From Streptomyces naganishii JCM 4654 (GTDB taxonomy: Bacteria; Actinomycetota; Actinomycetes; Streptomycetales; Streptomycetaceae), in contig NZ_BMVF01000007.1 of assembly GCF_014650575.1 (NCBI RefSeq), positions 248,001 to 312,000 on the forward strand: a stretch of DNA of 64,000 nt. The letters run 5' to 3'. Of the stretch, positions 33,363 to 46,632 are shown one piece after another (the stretch's first letter is position 1; each line of letters starts with the position of its first letter). The position numbers and the translations under genes were made by a program. Below the pieces are notes generated by a model. That model did not search any database. It was given only the letters and a program-made list of their open reading frames with translations, and was not told the DNA's origin.

Positions 33363-34199
33363 ATGGTCCAGAGGCGCGAACCGACCGCACGCCAGGTGCG
33401 TCTGGGGACGGAGTTGCGCAGGCTGCGCGAGGCGGCGGGCCTCACCGCCATCGAGGCCGCAGCGCTGCTGGGCGCCAACCGGGTTCAGATCAACCACATC
33501 GAATACGGACTCACGGGAGTGAGCGAGCAGCGGCTGCGCCGGCTCGCGTCCCACTACTCCTGTACGGACGAGGAGTTCATCGACGCCCTGGTCACGATGG
33601 CCACCGACCGAACGCGCGGCTGGTGGGAGGAGTATCGGGGCTTGCTGCCCACATCGTTCCTGGACCTGTCGGAACTGGAGCACCACGCCCGGTCCCTCCG
33701 TCACGTGGCCATCCTGTACGTACCGGGTCTGCTCCAGACCGAGGAGTACTCGCGCGCCGTCTTCTCCTCCAGGCTGCCGGAACTGACAGCAGAGGAGCTT
33801 GAGTTGCGCATCGAGCACCGTAAGGCCCGGCAGGAGTTCACCATCCCCTACGAAGCGGTGATCCACGAGGCGGCACTGCGCATCAGGGTCGGCGACCGTG
33901 CCACATCGAGGGCCCAACTCGCCCGCCTGCTCGAACTCTCCGAGGCCGACCACATCACCGTGCGTGTCATCCCCTTCGATCTGGACGGTTTCGCTCGAGC
34001 CGCCAGCACGATGACGTACGTGGGCGGTCCGATGCCCAGGCTGGACACCGTGGTCCGCGACGCGCTGCACGGCTCGGCCTTCATCGATTCCGAGGCTCAG
34101 CTCAACACCTACCGAACGAGTTTTCGTAAGGTGGAGGCCGCGTCACTCGACGCCGGACCGTCGCGTGACCTCATCCGCAGCCTGGCGAAGGAGCTGTAG
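33363..34199 (+). CDS. XRE-type regulator with DUF5753 (WhiJ-like)
   Basis: A 278-residue protein. The N-terminal helix-turn-helix (~10-65) contains GLTAIEAAALLGANRVQINHIE. The C-terminal DUF5753 domain (~95-275) has the family segment YVPGLLQTEEYSRA near residue 120 and VIPFDLDG near 200. The ATG at 33363 follows AACGAGGAG closely. It is followed six bases later by the DUF397 gene and is divergent from the HATPase gene. In studied cases the DUF397 partner modulates DNA binding by the HTH protein. Confidence 0.88.
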   Translation: MVQRREPTARQVRLGTELRRLREAAGLTAIEAAALLGANRVQINHIEYGLTGVSEQRLRRLASHYSCTDEEFIDALVTMATDRTRGWWEEYRGLLPTSFLDLSELEHHARSLRHVAILYVPGLLQTEEYSRAVFSSRLPELTAEELELRIEHRKARQEFTIPYEAVIHEAALRIRVGDRATSRAQLARLLELSEADHITVRVIPFDLDGFARAASTMTYVGGPMPRLDTVVRDALHGSAFIDSEAQLNTYRTSFRKVEAASLDAGPSRDLIRSLAKEL

Positions 34200-34205
34200 G
34201 TACCC

Positions 34206-34391
34206 ATGGACAACTGGCGGAAGTCGTCCTACTCGGGCCCGGGCGACGGCAACGAGTGTGTCGAGGTTGCTCCCACCCCCACCCTCATAGCCGTTCGCGA
34301 CTCCAAGGCCCCCGCCCGGGCCGTCCTCACCTTCCCCGCCCCCGCCTTCGCCGCCTTCATAGGCGCCTTCAAGGCGCGCCCCCCGCGCTGA
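34206..34391 (+). CDS. DUF397 small regulatory partner
   Basis: A 61-residue DUF397 protein with the family start WRKSSYSGPGDGNECVEVA and the block VAVRDSK-like IAVRDSKAP (~residue 29), ending in a helix with FAAFIGAFK. It lies six bases after the HTH-DUF5753 gene and is surely co-transcribed. Expected to bind that regulator. Confidence 0.88.
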   Translation: MDNWRKSSYSGPGDGNECVEVAPTPTLIAVRDSKAPARAVLTFPAPAFAAFIGAFKARPPR

Positions 34392-34443
34392 CCGCCCGGC
34401 GACCCCGCCACTCGGTGTCATACCCGGCCGGTACCGTCGGGGC

Positions 34444-36699
34444 ATGTCCAACCTGGCGGGGAACGCGACCGGTGAGCGGCGGCTCGCCGTGCTCGAAGGC
34501 GTCCTGGAGCGCATCACGTACGCCAACGAGGAGAACGGGTACACGGTCGCCCGCGTCGACACCGGCAGAGGCGCCGGTGACCTGCTCACCGTGGTCGGCG
34601 CGCTGCTCGGGGCGCAGGTCGGCGAGTCGCTGCGCATGGAGGGCCGCTGGGGGTCGCACCCCCAGTACGGCAAGCAGTTCCACGTCGAGAACTACACCAC
34701 CGTCCTCCCGGCCACCGTCCAGGGCATCCGCCGCTACCTCGGCTCCGGCCTCGTCAAGGGCATCGGACCCGTCTTCGCCGACCGGATCACCCAGCACTTC
34801 GGCGTGGACACCCTGCGGATCATCGAGGAGGAGCCCAAGCGGCTCATCGAGGTCCCCGGCCTCGGCCCCAAGCGCACCAAGAAGATCGCCGACGCCTGGG
34901 AGGAACAGAAGGCGATCAAGGAGGTCATGCTCTTCCTCCAGACCGTGGAGGTCTCCACCTCCATCGCGGTCCGCATCTACAAGAAGTACGGGGACGCCTC
35001 CATCTCCGTCGTCAAGAACCAGCCCTACCGGCTCGCCGCCGACGTATGGGGCATCGGTTTCCTCACCGCCGACAAGATCGCCCAGTCCGTCGGGATACCG
35101 CACGACAGCCCGGAGCGCGTCAAGGCCGGCCTCCAGTACGCCCTGTCCCAGGCCACCGACCAGGGGCACTGCTACCTGCCCGAGGAACGCCTCATCGCCG
35201 ACGCCGTCAAGCTCCTCCAGGTCGACACCGGTCTCGTCATCGAGTGCCTCGGCGAGCTGGCCCGGCCCGCGGAGGAGGGCGAGGACCCCGGGGTCGTACG
35301 GGAGAAGGTCCCCGGTCCGGACGGCGAGGCCGAGCCCGTCACCGCCGTGTACCTGGTGCCTTTCCACCGCGCCGAGCTGGCCCTCTCCGGCCAGCTGCTC
35401 CGCCTGCTGCGCACCGGGCAGGACCGTATGCCCGCCTTCCAGGACGTGGCCTGGGACAAGGCGCTCGGCTGGCTCAAGGGGCGCACGGGCGCCGACCTCG
35501 CCCCCGAGCAGGAGGCGGCCGTACGCCTCGCGCTCACCGAGAAGGTCGCCGTCCTCACCGGCGGCCCCGGCTGCGGCAAGTCCTTCACCGTGCGCTCGAT
35601 CGTGGAGCTCGCGCGGGCCAAGCAGGCCAAGGTCGTCCTCGCCGCGCCCACCGGGCGGGCCGCCAAGCGCCTCGCCGAGCTGACCGGCGCCGAGGCCTCC
35701 ACCGTCCACCGCCTGCTGGAGCTGAAGCCCGGCGGCGACGCGGCGTACGACAAGGACCGCCCCCTCGACGCCGACCTGGTCGTCGTCGACGAGGCCTCGA
35801 TGCTGGACCTGCTGCTGGCGAACAAGCTGGTCAAGGCCGTGCCCCCGGGCGCCCACCTGCTCTTCGTGGGGGACGTGGACCAGCTGCCCAGTGTCGGCGC
35901 CGGCGAGGTGCTGCGCGACCTGCTGGCCGAGGGCAGCCCCGTCCCGGCGGTGCGCCTGACGCGCGTGTTCCGCCAGGCCCAGCAGTCGGGCGTGGTCACC
36001 AACGCCCACCGGATCAACGCCGGGCAGCACCCGGTCACCGAAGGGATGAAGGACTTCTTCCTCTTCGTCGAGGACGACACCGAGGAGGCGGGCCGGCTCA
36101 CCGTGGACGTGGCGGCACGCCGGATCCCGGCCCGCTTCGGCCTCGACCCGCGCAGGGACGTGCAGGTGCTCGCGCCCATGCACCGCGGCCCGGCCGGCGC
36201 CGGCACGCTCAACGGCCTGCTCCAGCAGGCGGTCACCCCGGCCCGCCCGGACCTTCCCGAGAAGCGGTTCGGCGGCCGGGTCTTCCGCGTCGGAGACAAG
36301 GTCACCCAGATTCGCAACAATTACGAGAAGGGGAGGAACGGTGTCTTCAACGGCACCGTGGGCGTGGTCACCTCGCTCGACCCGGTCGACCAGCGCCTGA
36401 CGGTGCTGACGGACGAGGACGAGGAGGTTCCGTACGAATTCGACGAACTGGACGAACTGGCACACGCGTACGCGGTGACCATCCACCGCTCCCAGGGAAG
36501 TGAATATCCGGCCGTGGTGATCCCGGTCACCACGGGAGCCTGGATGATGCTCCAGCGGAATCTGCTCTACACGGCGGTGACCAGGGCCAAGAAACTGGTC
36601 GTCCTCGTCGGCTCGCGCAGGGCGATCGGCCAGGCGGTGCGCACCGTGTCGGCCGGCCGGCGCTGCACGGCGCTGGACTTCCGCCTCGCGGGCGGCTGA
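34444..36699 (+). CDS. recD2: RecD2-type 5'-3' DNA helicase (RecD-like, no RecBC)
   Basis: A 751-residue SF1B helicase. The N-terminal part (~1-330) has the RecD2-specific domain with helix-hairpin-helix segments (IRRYLGSGLVKGIGPVF, ~97, and VPGLGPKRTKKI, ~138). The helicase core has Walker A GGPGCGKSFT (~378), motif II VVVDEASMLD (~445), and motifs V and VI as TIHRSQGSEYPAVV (~680) and LYTAVTRAKK (~705). RecD2 acts in DNA repair and replication restart without RecBC. It begins 52 bases after the DUF397 gene with its own ATG and is probably separate. Confidence 0.92.
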   Translation: MSNLAGNATGERRLAVLEGVLERITYANEENGYTVARVDTGRGAGDLLTVVGALLGAQVGESLRMEGRWGSHPQYGKQFHVENYTTVLPATVQGIRRYLGSGLVKGIGPVFADRITQHFGVDTLRIIEEEPKRLIEVPGLGPKRTKKIADAWEEQKAIKEVMLFLQTVEVSTSIAVRIYKKYGDASISVVKNQPYRLAADVWGIGFLTADKIAQSVGIPHDSPERVKAGLQYALSQATDQGHCYLPEERLIADAVKLLQVDTGLVIECLGELARPAEEGEDPGVVREKVPGPDGEAEPVTAVYLVPFHRAELALSGQLLRLLRTGQDRMPAFQDVAWDKALGWLKGRTGADLAPEQEAAVRLALTEKVAVLTGGPGCGKSFTVRSIVELARAKQAKVVLAAPTGRAAKRLAELTGAEASTVHRLLELKPGGDAAYDKDRPLDADLVVVDEASMLDLLLANKLVKAVPPGAHLLFVGDVDQLPSVGAGEVLRDLLAEGSPVPAVRLTRVFRQAQQSGVVTNAHRINAGQHPVTEGMKDFFLFVEDDTEEAGRLTVDVAARRIPARFGLDPRRDVQVLAPMHRGPAGAGTLNGLLQQAVTPARPDLPEKRFGGRVFRVGDKVTQIRNNYEKGRNGVFNGTVGVVTSLDPVDQRLTVLTDEDEEVPYEFDELDELAHAYAVTIHRSQGSEYPAVVIPVTTGAWMMLQRNLLYTAVTRAKKLVVLVGSRRAIGQAVRTVSAGRRCTALDFRLAGG

Positions 36700-36846
36700 A
36701 AGCCGCCGCTCCCGGGGCCGGAACCGGCCGCTCGCGGCGCCCGCGAGAGGTTTCTGACCCCGCGTCACAAAAAATGATCGATCAAACGAGTCGTAAAGGT
36801 CACAGAGCACTTCCCGTGGCCGGACCGAGCGGGCAGGATGAGCAGG

Positions 36847-36875
36847 TTGACGGCACTGAGTGCCGCCAATAGGCC
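36847..36875 (+). promoter_or_regulatory. Candidate citrate synthase promoter with internal palindrome
   Basis: TTGACG (36847-36852), a 17-base spacer and TAGGCC (36870-36875) form a possible promoter about 100 bases before the gene. The spacer contains the perfect palindrome GGCACT-G-AGTGCC (36852-36864). This would be a natural operator for a dimeric regulator. Inferred only. Confidence 0.45.
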
Positions 36876-36974
36876 CAATGGTCGACCCCGAGTGCACTCT
36901 CCTGAGCCAAATGGGGGATGGTAGAGACAGTCAGGGCACCTCGAAGATGAGGCACTACGTCGGTGAGGGAAGAC

Positions 36975-38264
<1,290 letters not shown>

Positions 38265-38389
38265 TCCGGGAGGCGCCAAGCCTTCCCACTCCCACTTCGG
38301 GTACTTCGGGCCCCGTGTCCCGCGCAGCCCGCGCGGGTGCGGGGCCTTGTGGTCCGGCCGGCGCCGCCCGGTGCCGGCCGGAAAAGCGA

Positions 38390-38440
38390 AAGGCGCCCTG
38401 GTCCGCCAGTCCCCCCACGGGCCGGCGACCAGGGCGCCTT
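38390..38440 (+). terminator. Hairpin after citrate synthase
   Basis: AAGGCGCCCTGGTC (38390-38403) pairs perfectly with GACCAGGGCGCCTT (38427-38440) across a 23-base loop, about 125 bases after the gene. The only strong hairpin in that space, likely the terminator. Confidence 0.6.
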
Positions 38441-38893
38441 CCCATGTCCCGGTGCGGATTCCCCCCACGGGATCCGGCCGGGCGTCTGGAACACCAGCGC
38501 CTGAATCGCTGTGAGCACAACGAGCAGAACTCGTCGTGCCTCTGTGCTGCCGTACAGCTTTCGCCGTACTGCCGTGCCGTACTGCTTGGCGTACTGCTGT
38601 GCGATCTGCCGGGACAGCGCACGCGCGGGAGGGCCGCTCAAAGCTTCCCGGTGTACGTGCCCCGGCAACGCATCTCCGGGGAAGTCCCCCAAGACATCCC
38701 CAGACGTCAGTCCGCGCCCCCCAAGACGCTTCCTGACATCGCCAACTTAGACCTTCGAACCCCTTCGATGGTTACGTTCACATCACTGTGATCTGCGTCT
38801 CTTGCATATGTCCGATAGGCACGCAAGAGCCCTGGTACGGCGACTGGGACCCAAGCGTAAGGATGATGCGCGAGGCTTGTGAAGAGCTTATGT

Positions 38894-38922
38894 GAGTCCC
38901 GCGCCCGTCTCTAGAGGGACTC
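38894..38922 (-). terminator. Possible terminator after the copper ATPase gene
   Basis: GAGTCCC (38894-38900) and GGGACTC (38916-38922) form a 7-base-pair stem with a 15-base loop, 48 bases after the stop on the minus strand. Weak but placed correctly. Confidence 0.4.
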
Positions 38923-38969
38923 TTACTCCAGTCTCGATCGTTTCCCAGGCCCCGCCGCGCCGCCCGCGC

Positions 38970-41333
<2,364 letters not shown>

Positions 41334-41512
41334 GTCCGTACTCCAGTGGACCGACCGGGCCGTACAGAACCAGTATCAGCTGGTCGATACGGCCCGGTGT
41401 CGAGAGATACGTTTCGGAGTGGGGGATGTGGGGGGTGATGCGGGGCCCGCTCGCCCGGTCGTCAGACGGGTCGGGTCGTCAGACGGGTCAGGTCGCCAGG
41501 CGCGTCAGGTCG

Positions 41513-41752
41513 TCAGGCGCGGCCGACGAGCTCGAAGCCGGCCTCGTCCACGGCGGCGCGCACGGCCTCGTCCTCGAGCGGGGCCTCGGAGACGACGGTG
41601 ACCTCTCCGGTCGAGGCGACGGCCTTGACCGAGCTGACGCCGGGGATCTCGGAGATCTCGGCGGAGACGGAACCCTCGCAGTGCCCACAGCTCATCCCGC
41701 TCACCTTGTAGACGGTGGTGACGGTGCCCGGGGTGCCGGTCTGAGCGGTCAT
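41513..41752 (-). CDS. copZ: CopZ-like copper chaperone (HMA domain)
   Basis: A 79-residue protein consisting of one heavy-metal-associated domain. The metal site is GMSCGHCEGSV (MxCxxC, ~residues 19-25). It carries Cu(I) to the CopA ATPase encoded next on the same strand. The promoter about 60 bases upstream contains a perfect CsoR-type palindrome, so expression should rise with copper. Confidence 0.93.
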   Translation of the reverse strand: MTAQTGTPGTVTTVYKVSGMSCGHCEGSVSAEISEIPGVSSVKAVASTGEVTVVSEAPLEDEAVRAAVDEAGFELVGRA

Positions 41753-41812
41753 GGCTTTCTCCTCGTCGTTACTGGTGTGACCGAGTGGCCCCAGAGGGGC
41801 TCACACCGTTCA

Positions 41813-41841
41813 CACTATACCCCTAGGGGGTATTTCTCCAA
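41813..41841 (-). promoter_or_regulatory. CsoR-type operator inside the copZ promoter
   Basis: On the minus strand TTGGAG (41841-41836), a 17-base spacer and TATAGT (41818-41813) form a good promoter. The spacer plus the first bases of the -10 box are an 18-base perfect palindrome, ATACCCCCTAGGGGGTAT (41816-41833), matching the copper-sensing CsoR operator pattern. Bound CsoR would occlude both boxes. The TAG in its centre is also the stop codon of the upstream TetR gene. Confidence 0.88.
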
Positions 41842-42521
41842 GGAACCCCGGCGGGAGCGCCCGCACGTGGCGCGGTCAGCGGGGTGAGGTAGCGGACGAG
41901 GAGGTCCTTCAGCTCCCGTACGTACGCCTCGCGCTCGGCGCCCTCGTGGCCGAGCACCACCTCCAGGGCCGCCTTGTAGACGCTGAGGCACACCTGGGCG
42001 GTGCGGGAGACGTCGGCCGCCGGGGTGTCCGGCATGAAGCAGGCGAGCAGCACCTCGACCCGGGACAGCAGCGTCGCATGCAGGGCGTCGTGTTCCTCGG
42101 CGATCCGGCCGGGGATGTCGGGGCCGTGCATCAGTGCGAAGAAGACCGGGTGGCGGCAGTTGAAGTCGATGAACCGGTCGACGGCGGCGGCGACGGCCTC
42201 CTCCAGCGGGGTGCCGGGCTCCACTGGTGCGAGCGCCTCGCCGTACGTCTCGCGCATCTCGTGCACGAGACGGTCGCCGAGCTCGATCGCGATGGCCTCC
42301 TTGTTCGGGAAGAACTGGTAGAGCGTGCCGGGTGACACACCGGCCTCGCGGGCGATCGCGTTGGTGCTGGCGGCGGTGTAGCCCGCACTGCAGAAGACGG
42401 AGGCGGCGGCCGCGAGCAGCTGTGCGATACGGCGCTCACCGCGCGCCTGACGGCGGCGCGGGCGCTCGCCGGCCGCCGTGTCGGTTCCAGATCTCACGGG
42501 CTTCTCGGTGTTGTCGGGCAC
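41823..42521 (-). CDS. TetR-family regulator, likely of the MMPL transporter
   Basis: A 232-residue TetR protein. The DNA-binding domain is at ~30-80 with AIAREAGVSPGTLYQFFPNKEA. It is divergent from the MMPL transporter gene with 219 bases between starts, and a perfect 15-base palindrome (42544-42558) lies 23 bases before its own start, so repression of itself and the transporter is likely. The GTG at 42521 is used; GGGGAT precedes it. Its stop codon lies inside the copZ operator, so its transcript may read into the copper genes. Confidence 0.87.
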   Translation of the reverse strand: MPDNTEKPVRSGTDTAAGERPRRRQARGERRIAQLLAAAASVFCSAGYTAASTNAIAREAGVSPGTLYQFFPNKEAIAIELGDRLVHEMRETYGEALAPVEPGTPLEEAVAAAVDRFIDFNCRHPVFFALMHGPDIPGRIAEEHDALHATLLSRVEVLLACFMPDTPAADVSRTAQVCLSVYKAALEVVLGHEGAEREAYVRELKDLLVRYLTPLTAPRAGAPAGVPWRNTP

Positions 42522-42543
42522 GAGTTATCCCCAGCCTCCGCGG

Positions 42544-42558
42544 GTGTTTGACAAACAC
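42544..42558. promoter_or_regulatory. Palindromic operator between TetR and MMPL genes
   Basis: GTGTTTG-A-CAAACAC is a perfect 7+1+7 palindrome. It includes TTGACA on the plus strand and TTGTCA on the minus strand, both possible -35 boxes. A half-site, CGTGTTTG, recurs about 50 bases downstream (near 42600). Likely the TetR binding site. Confidence 0.65.
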
Positions 42559-42740
42559 GAGAGGTCGCTCGCATTCTAGGGAAACGCGAGTGACTGCTCG
42601 TGTTTGCCAGTTTATGGCAACAGCAGATCCATGCTGCCTGTCGTGCGTGTGCGTGTGCGTGAGTGCCGGGTGCCTGGCGCGAGTGCCGGGTGCGGGGCGT
42701 GGGGTGGGGAGCAGGGTCGTGGTGAAGGGGACACCGTGCG

Positions 42741-45299
42741 ATGACCGGAGTCGATGTGCCGCCGGGTGACGGCGAGGGCGAGGACAAGGGCAGTGACGGG
42801 GGCGGGGGCCGGGAGAGGGGCTCGGCCAGTGGCCGGGGGAGGGGTCGGGACGGGCAGGCGGGGATGTCCGGCGGGGGAGCGGGGGCGCGTGTCGGGGGCT
42901 GGACGCGGTTCGTGACCGCCCGGCCCCGGCTGTCGCTGCTCACGGCGCTCGTCCTCACCGTGCTCGCGGTGCTGGCGGGCAGCGGGGTGGCCGACCGGCT
43001 GGGCAGCGGCGGCTGGGAGGACCCCGCCGCCGAATCGACCTACGCGACGAAGGCCCTGGAGCGCGAGTTCCCCGCCTCCCAGCCGAACCTGCTGCTCCTG
43101 GTCGACTCCGGCGGCTCCGCGGTGGACGCCCCGGCCGTCACCGCCGAGGCCCGGCGGCTCACCGCGCGCCTGGCGGCCGAGAAGGGCGTTACCGGCGTCG
43201 GCTCCTACTGGCAGTCGCGCTCACCCGCCCTGCGTGCCAAGCACGGTCACGAGGCGCTGATAGCCGCGCACCTCACGGGCGACGAGAAGGCCATGGGCCG
43301 GACCCTGGACCGCCTCGTTCCCGCCTTCCGGGGCGTGCACGGACCGGTGAAGGTCACGGTCGGCGGCCCGGTCGCCGTGCGGCACGAGATGCAGACGATC
43401 ATCAAGGAGGACCTCACCAGGGCGGAGCTGATCGCCCTGCCGATCACCCTCCTGCTGCTGGTCATGGTATTCGGCAGCGCGGTGGCCGCGCTGCTGCCGC
43501 TCGGCATCGGCATCGTGGCGATCCTCGGCACCAACGCGGTGCTGCGCGGGCTGACGGAGTTCACCGACGTCTCCGTGTTCGCCCTCAACCTCACCACGGC
43601 CCTCGGACTCGGCCTGGCGATCGACTACGCGCTGTTCATCGTCCGCCGCTTCCGCGAGGAGCTGTCCTCGGGCGCCGATCCGGTGGCCGCCGTCGGCACG
43701 ACCCTGCGCACCGCCGGCCGCACCGTCCTCTTCTCCGCCCTCACGGTCGCCGTGTCGCTGGCCGCGATGCTCCTCTTCCCGCAGTACTTCCTGCGGTCCT
43801 TCGCCTACGCGGGCATAGCGGTCGTGCTGCTCGCGGCGGCCGCGGCCCTGATCCTGCTGCCGGCGGCCCTGGTCCTGCTCGGCCACCGGGTGAACTCCCT
43901 GGACCTGCGGCGCCTGTTCCGCCGCGGCGACCGGACGCGGACCACCGCGGCGGACGGCGCGGAGGGCGCGCAGGCCGTGGCGGACGGCGCGGAGGGCACG
44001 CAGGCCGTGGCGGACGGCGCGGAGGGCACGCAGGCCGTGGCCGGTGCGGGGACCGTTGAGGGAAGCGCCTGGGCCCGGACGGCCACCCTCGTCATGCGGC
44101 GCGCCCCGTTCTTCGCGCTGGGCACCACGGCCGTCCTGGTCCTGCTCGGACTGCCGTTCCTGGGCGTGAGGTTCGGCACGGCCGACGACCGCCAGCTGCC
44201 CTCCACGGCCGAGTCCCACGTGGTGCAGCAGCACCTGCGCGAGGGCTTCCCCGGCAGCCCCGGCGGCGGCCTGGAGGTCCTCGCCGAGGGCAGGGCGACC
44301 CCGGCGCAGTACGCCGCGTACAAGGAGCGGATCGCCGCGCTGCCCGAGGCGCTGCGGGTCGACGGCCCGCTGGTGAAGGGCGACTCGGCGTACTTCACCG
44401 TGCAGCCCCGGGGCGAGGCCGTGGACGACGCCGCCCAGCGCCTGGTGGGTGAACTGCGCTCCACCGGCGCCCCGTTCGCCACCAAGGTGACCGGCACCGC
44501 GGCCGTCCTGGTCGACTCCAAGCACGCGATAGCGGAGGAACTGCCCTGGGCGGCGGCCTTCATCGCGATCGTGACCCTGCTGCTGGTCTTCCTGCTCACC
44601 GGCAGTGTGGTGATACCCGTCCAGGCCGTGGTGCTCAACGCGCTCAGTCTGACGGCCATGTTCGGCGCGGTGGTATGGGTCTTCCAGGACGGCCACCTCT
44701 CCGGCCTGCTCGGCTTCACCAGCCCCGGCTCCATCGAGACGACCCTGCCGGTCCTGATGTTCTGCGTGGCCTTCGGCCTGTCCATGGACTACGGCGTGTT
44801 CCTCCTCTCCCGCATCAAGGAGGAGTACGACCGCGGGGGCGCCCTTGACGACGAGGAGACGGGCGAGGACCGTCACCGCCGGGCGGTGCGGCAAGGGTTG
44901 CAGCGCACCGGAGGGCTGATCACGGCCGCGGCGGTGATCCTCGCGGTGGTGATGGTCGCGATCGGCACCTCGCGGGTGACCAACACCAAGATGCTGGGGC
45001 TCGGCATCGCGCTGGCGGTGCTGATGGACGCGATGATCGTCCGCAGTCTGCTGGTCCCGGCCGTCATGCGCCTGACCGGCCGGGCGACCTGGTGGGCCCC
45101 CGCTCCGCTGCGCCGCTTCCACGCCCGGTTCGGACTGAGCGAGGGCGGCCCGGCACCCACGGGAGCGCAGGTCGCGGTCCCGCCGGCGGCCGCGTCCGCC
45201 GCCCCGGCCGGGGGGCGGCCCGGCGAGGCGACCGAGGACCCCGGCTCCGGGGCGGCGGAAGGTGACCGGGGGCGGGACAGGGCCGCCAGCCGCCGCTAG
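42741..45299 (+). CDS. MMPL/RND-family transporter
   Basis: An 852-residue exporter of the MMPL branch of the RND superfamily. A Gly/Asp-rich cytosolic leader (~1-50) precedes the first helix (~68). Two halves follow, each with an extracellular domain and five helices; the charged helix signature is [19 protein letters not shown] (~290) and its second-half counterpart [18 protein letters not shown] (~672). Between the halves is a cytosolic linker with three 10-residue repeats of ADGAEG(T/A)QAV (~403-433). Substrates of studied members are lipids or drugs. The ATG at 42741 follows GAAGGGGA. Divergent TetR gene upstream. Confidence 0.9.
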   Translation: MTGVDVPPGDGEGEDKGSDGGGGRERGSASGRGRGRDGQAGMSGGGAGARVGGWTRFVTARPRLSLLTALVLTVLAVLAGSGVADRLGSGGWEDPAAESTYATKALEREFPASQPNLLLLVDSGGSAVDAPAVTAEARRLTARLAAEKGVTGVGSYWQSRSPALRAKHGHEALIAAHLTGDEKAMGRTLDRLVPAFRGVHGPVKVTVGGPVAVRHEMQTIIKEDLTRAELIALPITLLLLVMVFGSAVAALLPLGIGIVAILGTNAVLRGLTEFTDVSVFALNLTTALGLGLAIDYALFIVRRFREELSSGADPVAAVGTTLRTAGRTVLFSALTVAVSLAAMLLFPQYFLRSFAYAGIAVVLLAAAAALILLPAALVLLGHRVNSLDLRRLFRRGDRTRTTAADGAEGAQAVADGAEGTQAVADGAEGTQAVAGAGTVEGSAWARTATLVMRRAPFFALGTTAVLVLLGLPFLGVRFGTADDRQLPSTAESHVVQQHLREGFPGSPGGGLEVLAEGRATPAQYAAYKERIAALPEALRVDGPLVKGDSAYFTVQPRGEAVDDAAQRLVGELRSTGAPFATKVTGTAAVLVDSKHAIAEELPWAAAFIAIVTLLLVFLLTGSVVIPVQAVVLNALSLTAMFGAVVWVFQDGHLSGLLGFTSPGSIETTLPVLMFCVAFGLSMDYGVFLLSRIKEEYDRGGALDDEETGEDRHRRAVRQGLQRTGGLITAAAVILAVVMVAIGTSRVTNTKMLGLGIALAVLMDAMIVRSLLVPAVMRLTGRATWWAPAPLRRFHARFGLSEGGPAPTGAQVAVPPAAASAAPAGGRPGEATEDPGSGAAEGDRGRDRAASRR
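43951..44040 (+). repeat. In-frame 30-base tandem repeat in the MMPL gene
   Basis: Three copies of a 30-base unit (43951-43980, 43981-44010, 44011-44040); copies 2 and 3 are identical and copy 1 differs at one base. Each adds ten residues to the linker between the transporter halves. Likely to vary in copy number between strains. Confidence 0.9.
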
Positions 45300-45369
45300 G
45301 ACCTGGCCGGCCGCGTATTACCGTTCCGGCGGAAGCGGTGGCGATCTCCCGGTGAAGGCGAGGCGGCGG

Positions 45370-46413
45370 ATGCGGGCTGTGGTGTTCGAGCGGTACGGGG
45401 AGCCCGCCGAGGTGCGCGAGGTCGCCGACCCGCGTCCCCCCGAGCACGGGGTGGTGGTGCGGGTCGAGGCGACCGGCCTGTGCCGCAGCGACTGGCACGG
45501 CTGGCAGGGCCACGACCCGGACATCACCCTGCCGCACGTGCCCGGGCACGAACTGGCCGGCGTGGTGGAGGCGGTGGGCCCGCGCGTCACCCGGTGGCGG
45601 GCGGGCGACCGGGTGACCGTGCCCTTCGTCTGCGCCTGCGGGACCTGCCCCGCCTGCGCGGTGGGCGACCAGCAGGTGTGCGAGCGACAGACCCAGCCCG
45701 GCTTCACCCACTGGGGCTCCTTCGCCCAGTACGTCGCGCTCGACCACGCCGACGTGAACCTGGTCGCCGTACCGCGGGAGATGTCGTTCGCGACGGCGGC
45801 CTCGCTCGGCTGCCGGTTCGCCACGGCGTTCCGCGCGGTGGTGCAGCAGGGCCGGGTCGCCGCCGGGGAGTGGGTCGCCGTTCACGGCTGCGGGGGAGTG
45901 GGGCTGTCGGCGGTGATGATCGCGGCGGCCTCGGGGGCCCGGGTGGTGGCGGTGGACGTGTCGCCCGGGGCGCTGGAGCTGGCCCGCCGGTTCGGCGCGG
46001 CGGAGTGCGTGGACGCGACCGGGGTGCCGGACACGGCGGAGCGGGTCCGGGAGCTCACCGGCGGCGGCGCCCATCTCTCGCTGGACGCCCTGGGCTCGCC
46101 CACCACCTGTGCCGCCTCCGTCGACGGGCTGCGCCGCCGGGGCCGCCATGTCCAGGTCGGCCTGCTGCCCTCCGCTGCCGGCACGACGCCCGTGCCCATG
46201 GCCCGGGCCATCGCGCTGGAGCTCGAGCTCCTCGGCAGCCACGGCATGGCCGCGCACGCCTACCCGCCGATGCTGGAACTGGTGCGCGCCGGTGTCCTGC
46301 GCCCCGATCTGCTGGTGACCTCGACGATCCCGCTGGCGGCGGTCCCGGACGCGCTGGCGGCGATGGGCACGGCCCCGGCGGCGGGGGTCACGGTCGCCGA
46401 ACCCTGGAGCTGA
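45370..46413 (+). CDS. Zinc-dependent alcohol dehydrogenase family protein
   Basis: A 347-residue medium-chain dehydrogenase. The catalytic zinc ligands are in [10 protein letters not shown] (Cys, ~residue 37) and PGHELAG (His/Glu, ~59-60). The structural zinc cysteines lie in [17 protein letters not shown] (~86-103). The coenzyme loop is [12 protein letters not shown] (~172). The ATG at 45370 is the natural start of the domain; a GTG at 45352 is in frame. Substrate unknown. It follows the MMPL gene by 70 bases. Confidence 0.87.
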   Translation: MRAVVFERYGEPAEVREVADPRPPEHGVVVRVEATGLCRSDWHGWQGHDPDITLPHVPGHELAGVVEAVGPRVTRWRAGDRVTVPFVCACGTCPACAVGDQQVCERQTQPGFTHWGSFAQYVALDHADVNLVAVPREMSFATAASLGCRFATAFRAVVQQGRVAAGEWVAVHGCGGVGLSAVMIAAASGARVVAVDVSPGALELARRFGAAECVDATGVPDTAERVRELTGGGAHLSLDALGSPTTCAASVDGLRRRGRHVQVGLLPSAAGTTPVPMARAIALELELLGSHGMAAHAYPPMLELVRAGVLRPDLLVTSTIPLAAVPDALAAMGTAPAAGVTVAEPWS

Positions 46414-46431
46414 CACGGCGGGGCCGGGGGA

Positions 46432-46632
46432 TCAGTCGGTTCCGCGGTTGCGGTTGCGGGGCCGGGAGGCCACCCAGGCCCGCACGGTGTCGGCGTACCA
46501 GTAGGGCCTGCCGCTCTCCACGCGGTCTGGTGGCGGCAGCAGACCGTGTTTGCGGTAGGAGCGCACGGTGTCCGGCTGCACCCGGATGTGCGCCGCGATC
46601 TCCTTGTACGACCAGAGCCTTCGGTCGGTCAT
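46432..46632 (-). CDS. Small MerR/excisionase-like DNA-binding protein
   Basis: A 66-residue helix-turn-helix protein. The helix-turn-helix is YKEIAAHIRVQPDTVRSYRK, followed by a wing with GRPYWYADTVRAW. This is the AlpA/MerR-like type, small enough to be an accessory regulator. The ATG at 46632 has GGGAGG eight bases upstream. It converges on the alcohol dehydrogenase gene with 18 bases between stops. No prophage genes are nearby, so a cellular role is more likely than excision. Confidence 0.8.
   Translation of the reverse strand: MTDRRLWSYKEIAAHIRVQPDTVRSYRKHGLLPPPDRVESGRPYWYADTVRAWVASRPRNRNRGTD

Larger units (their letters stand above)
38265..38969. other. 700-base region between citrate synthase and copper ATPase
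   Basis: It holds the hairpin at 38390-38440, a TCACA-N4-TGTGA palindrome (38778-38791) and the inverted repeat at 38894-38922. A minus-strand frame at 38692-38216 (about 158 codons, containing AQQYAKQYGTAVRRKLYG) has weaker codon bias than its neighbours and I do not call it. A short plus-strand frame from ATG 38808 encodes about 24 basic residues; it may be a leader peptide or chance. Otherwise I see nothing. Confidence 0.45.

Noticed and set aside
41823..42521. TetR protein as the copper regulator of copZ-copA
   Set aside because: The operator is a CsoR-type palindrome, and the TetR gene is divergent from the MMPL transporter with its own palindrome.
46432..46632. Prophage or integrative element because of the excisionase-like protein
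   Set aside because: No integrase, phage gene, tRNA or att-like repeat is in the neighbourhood.
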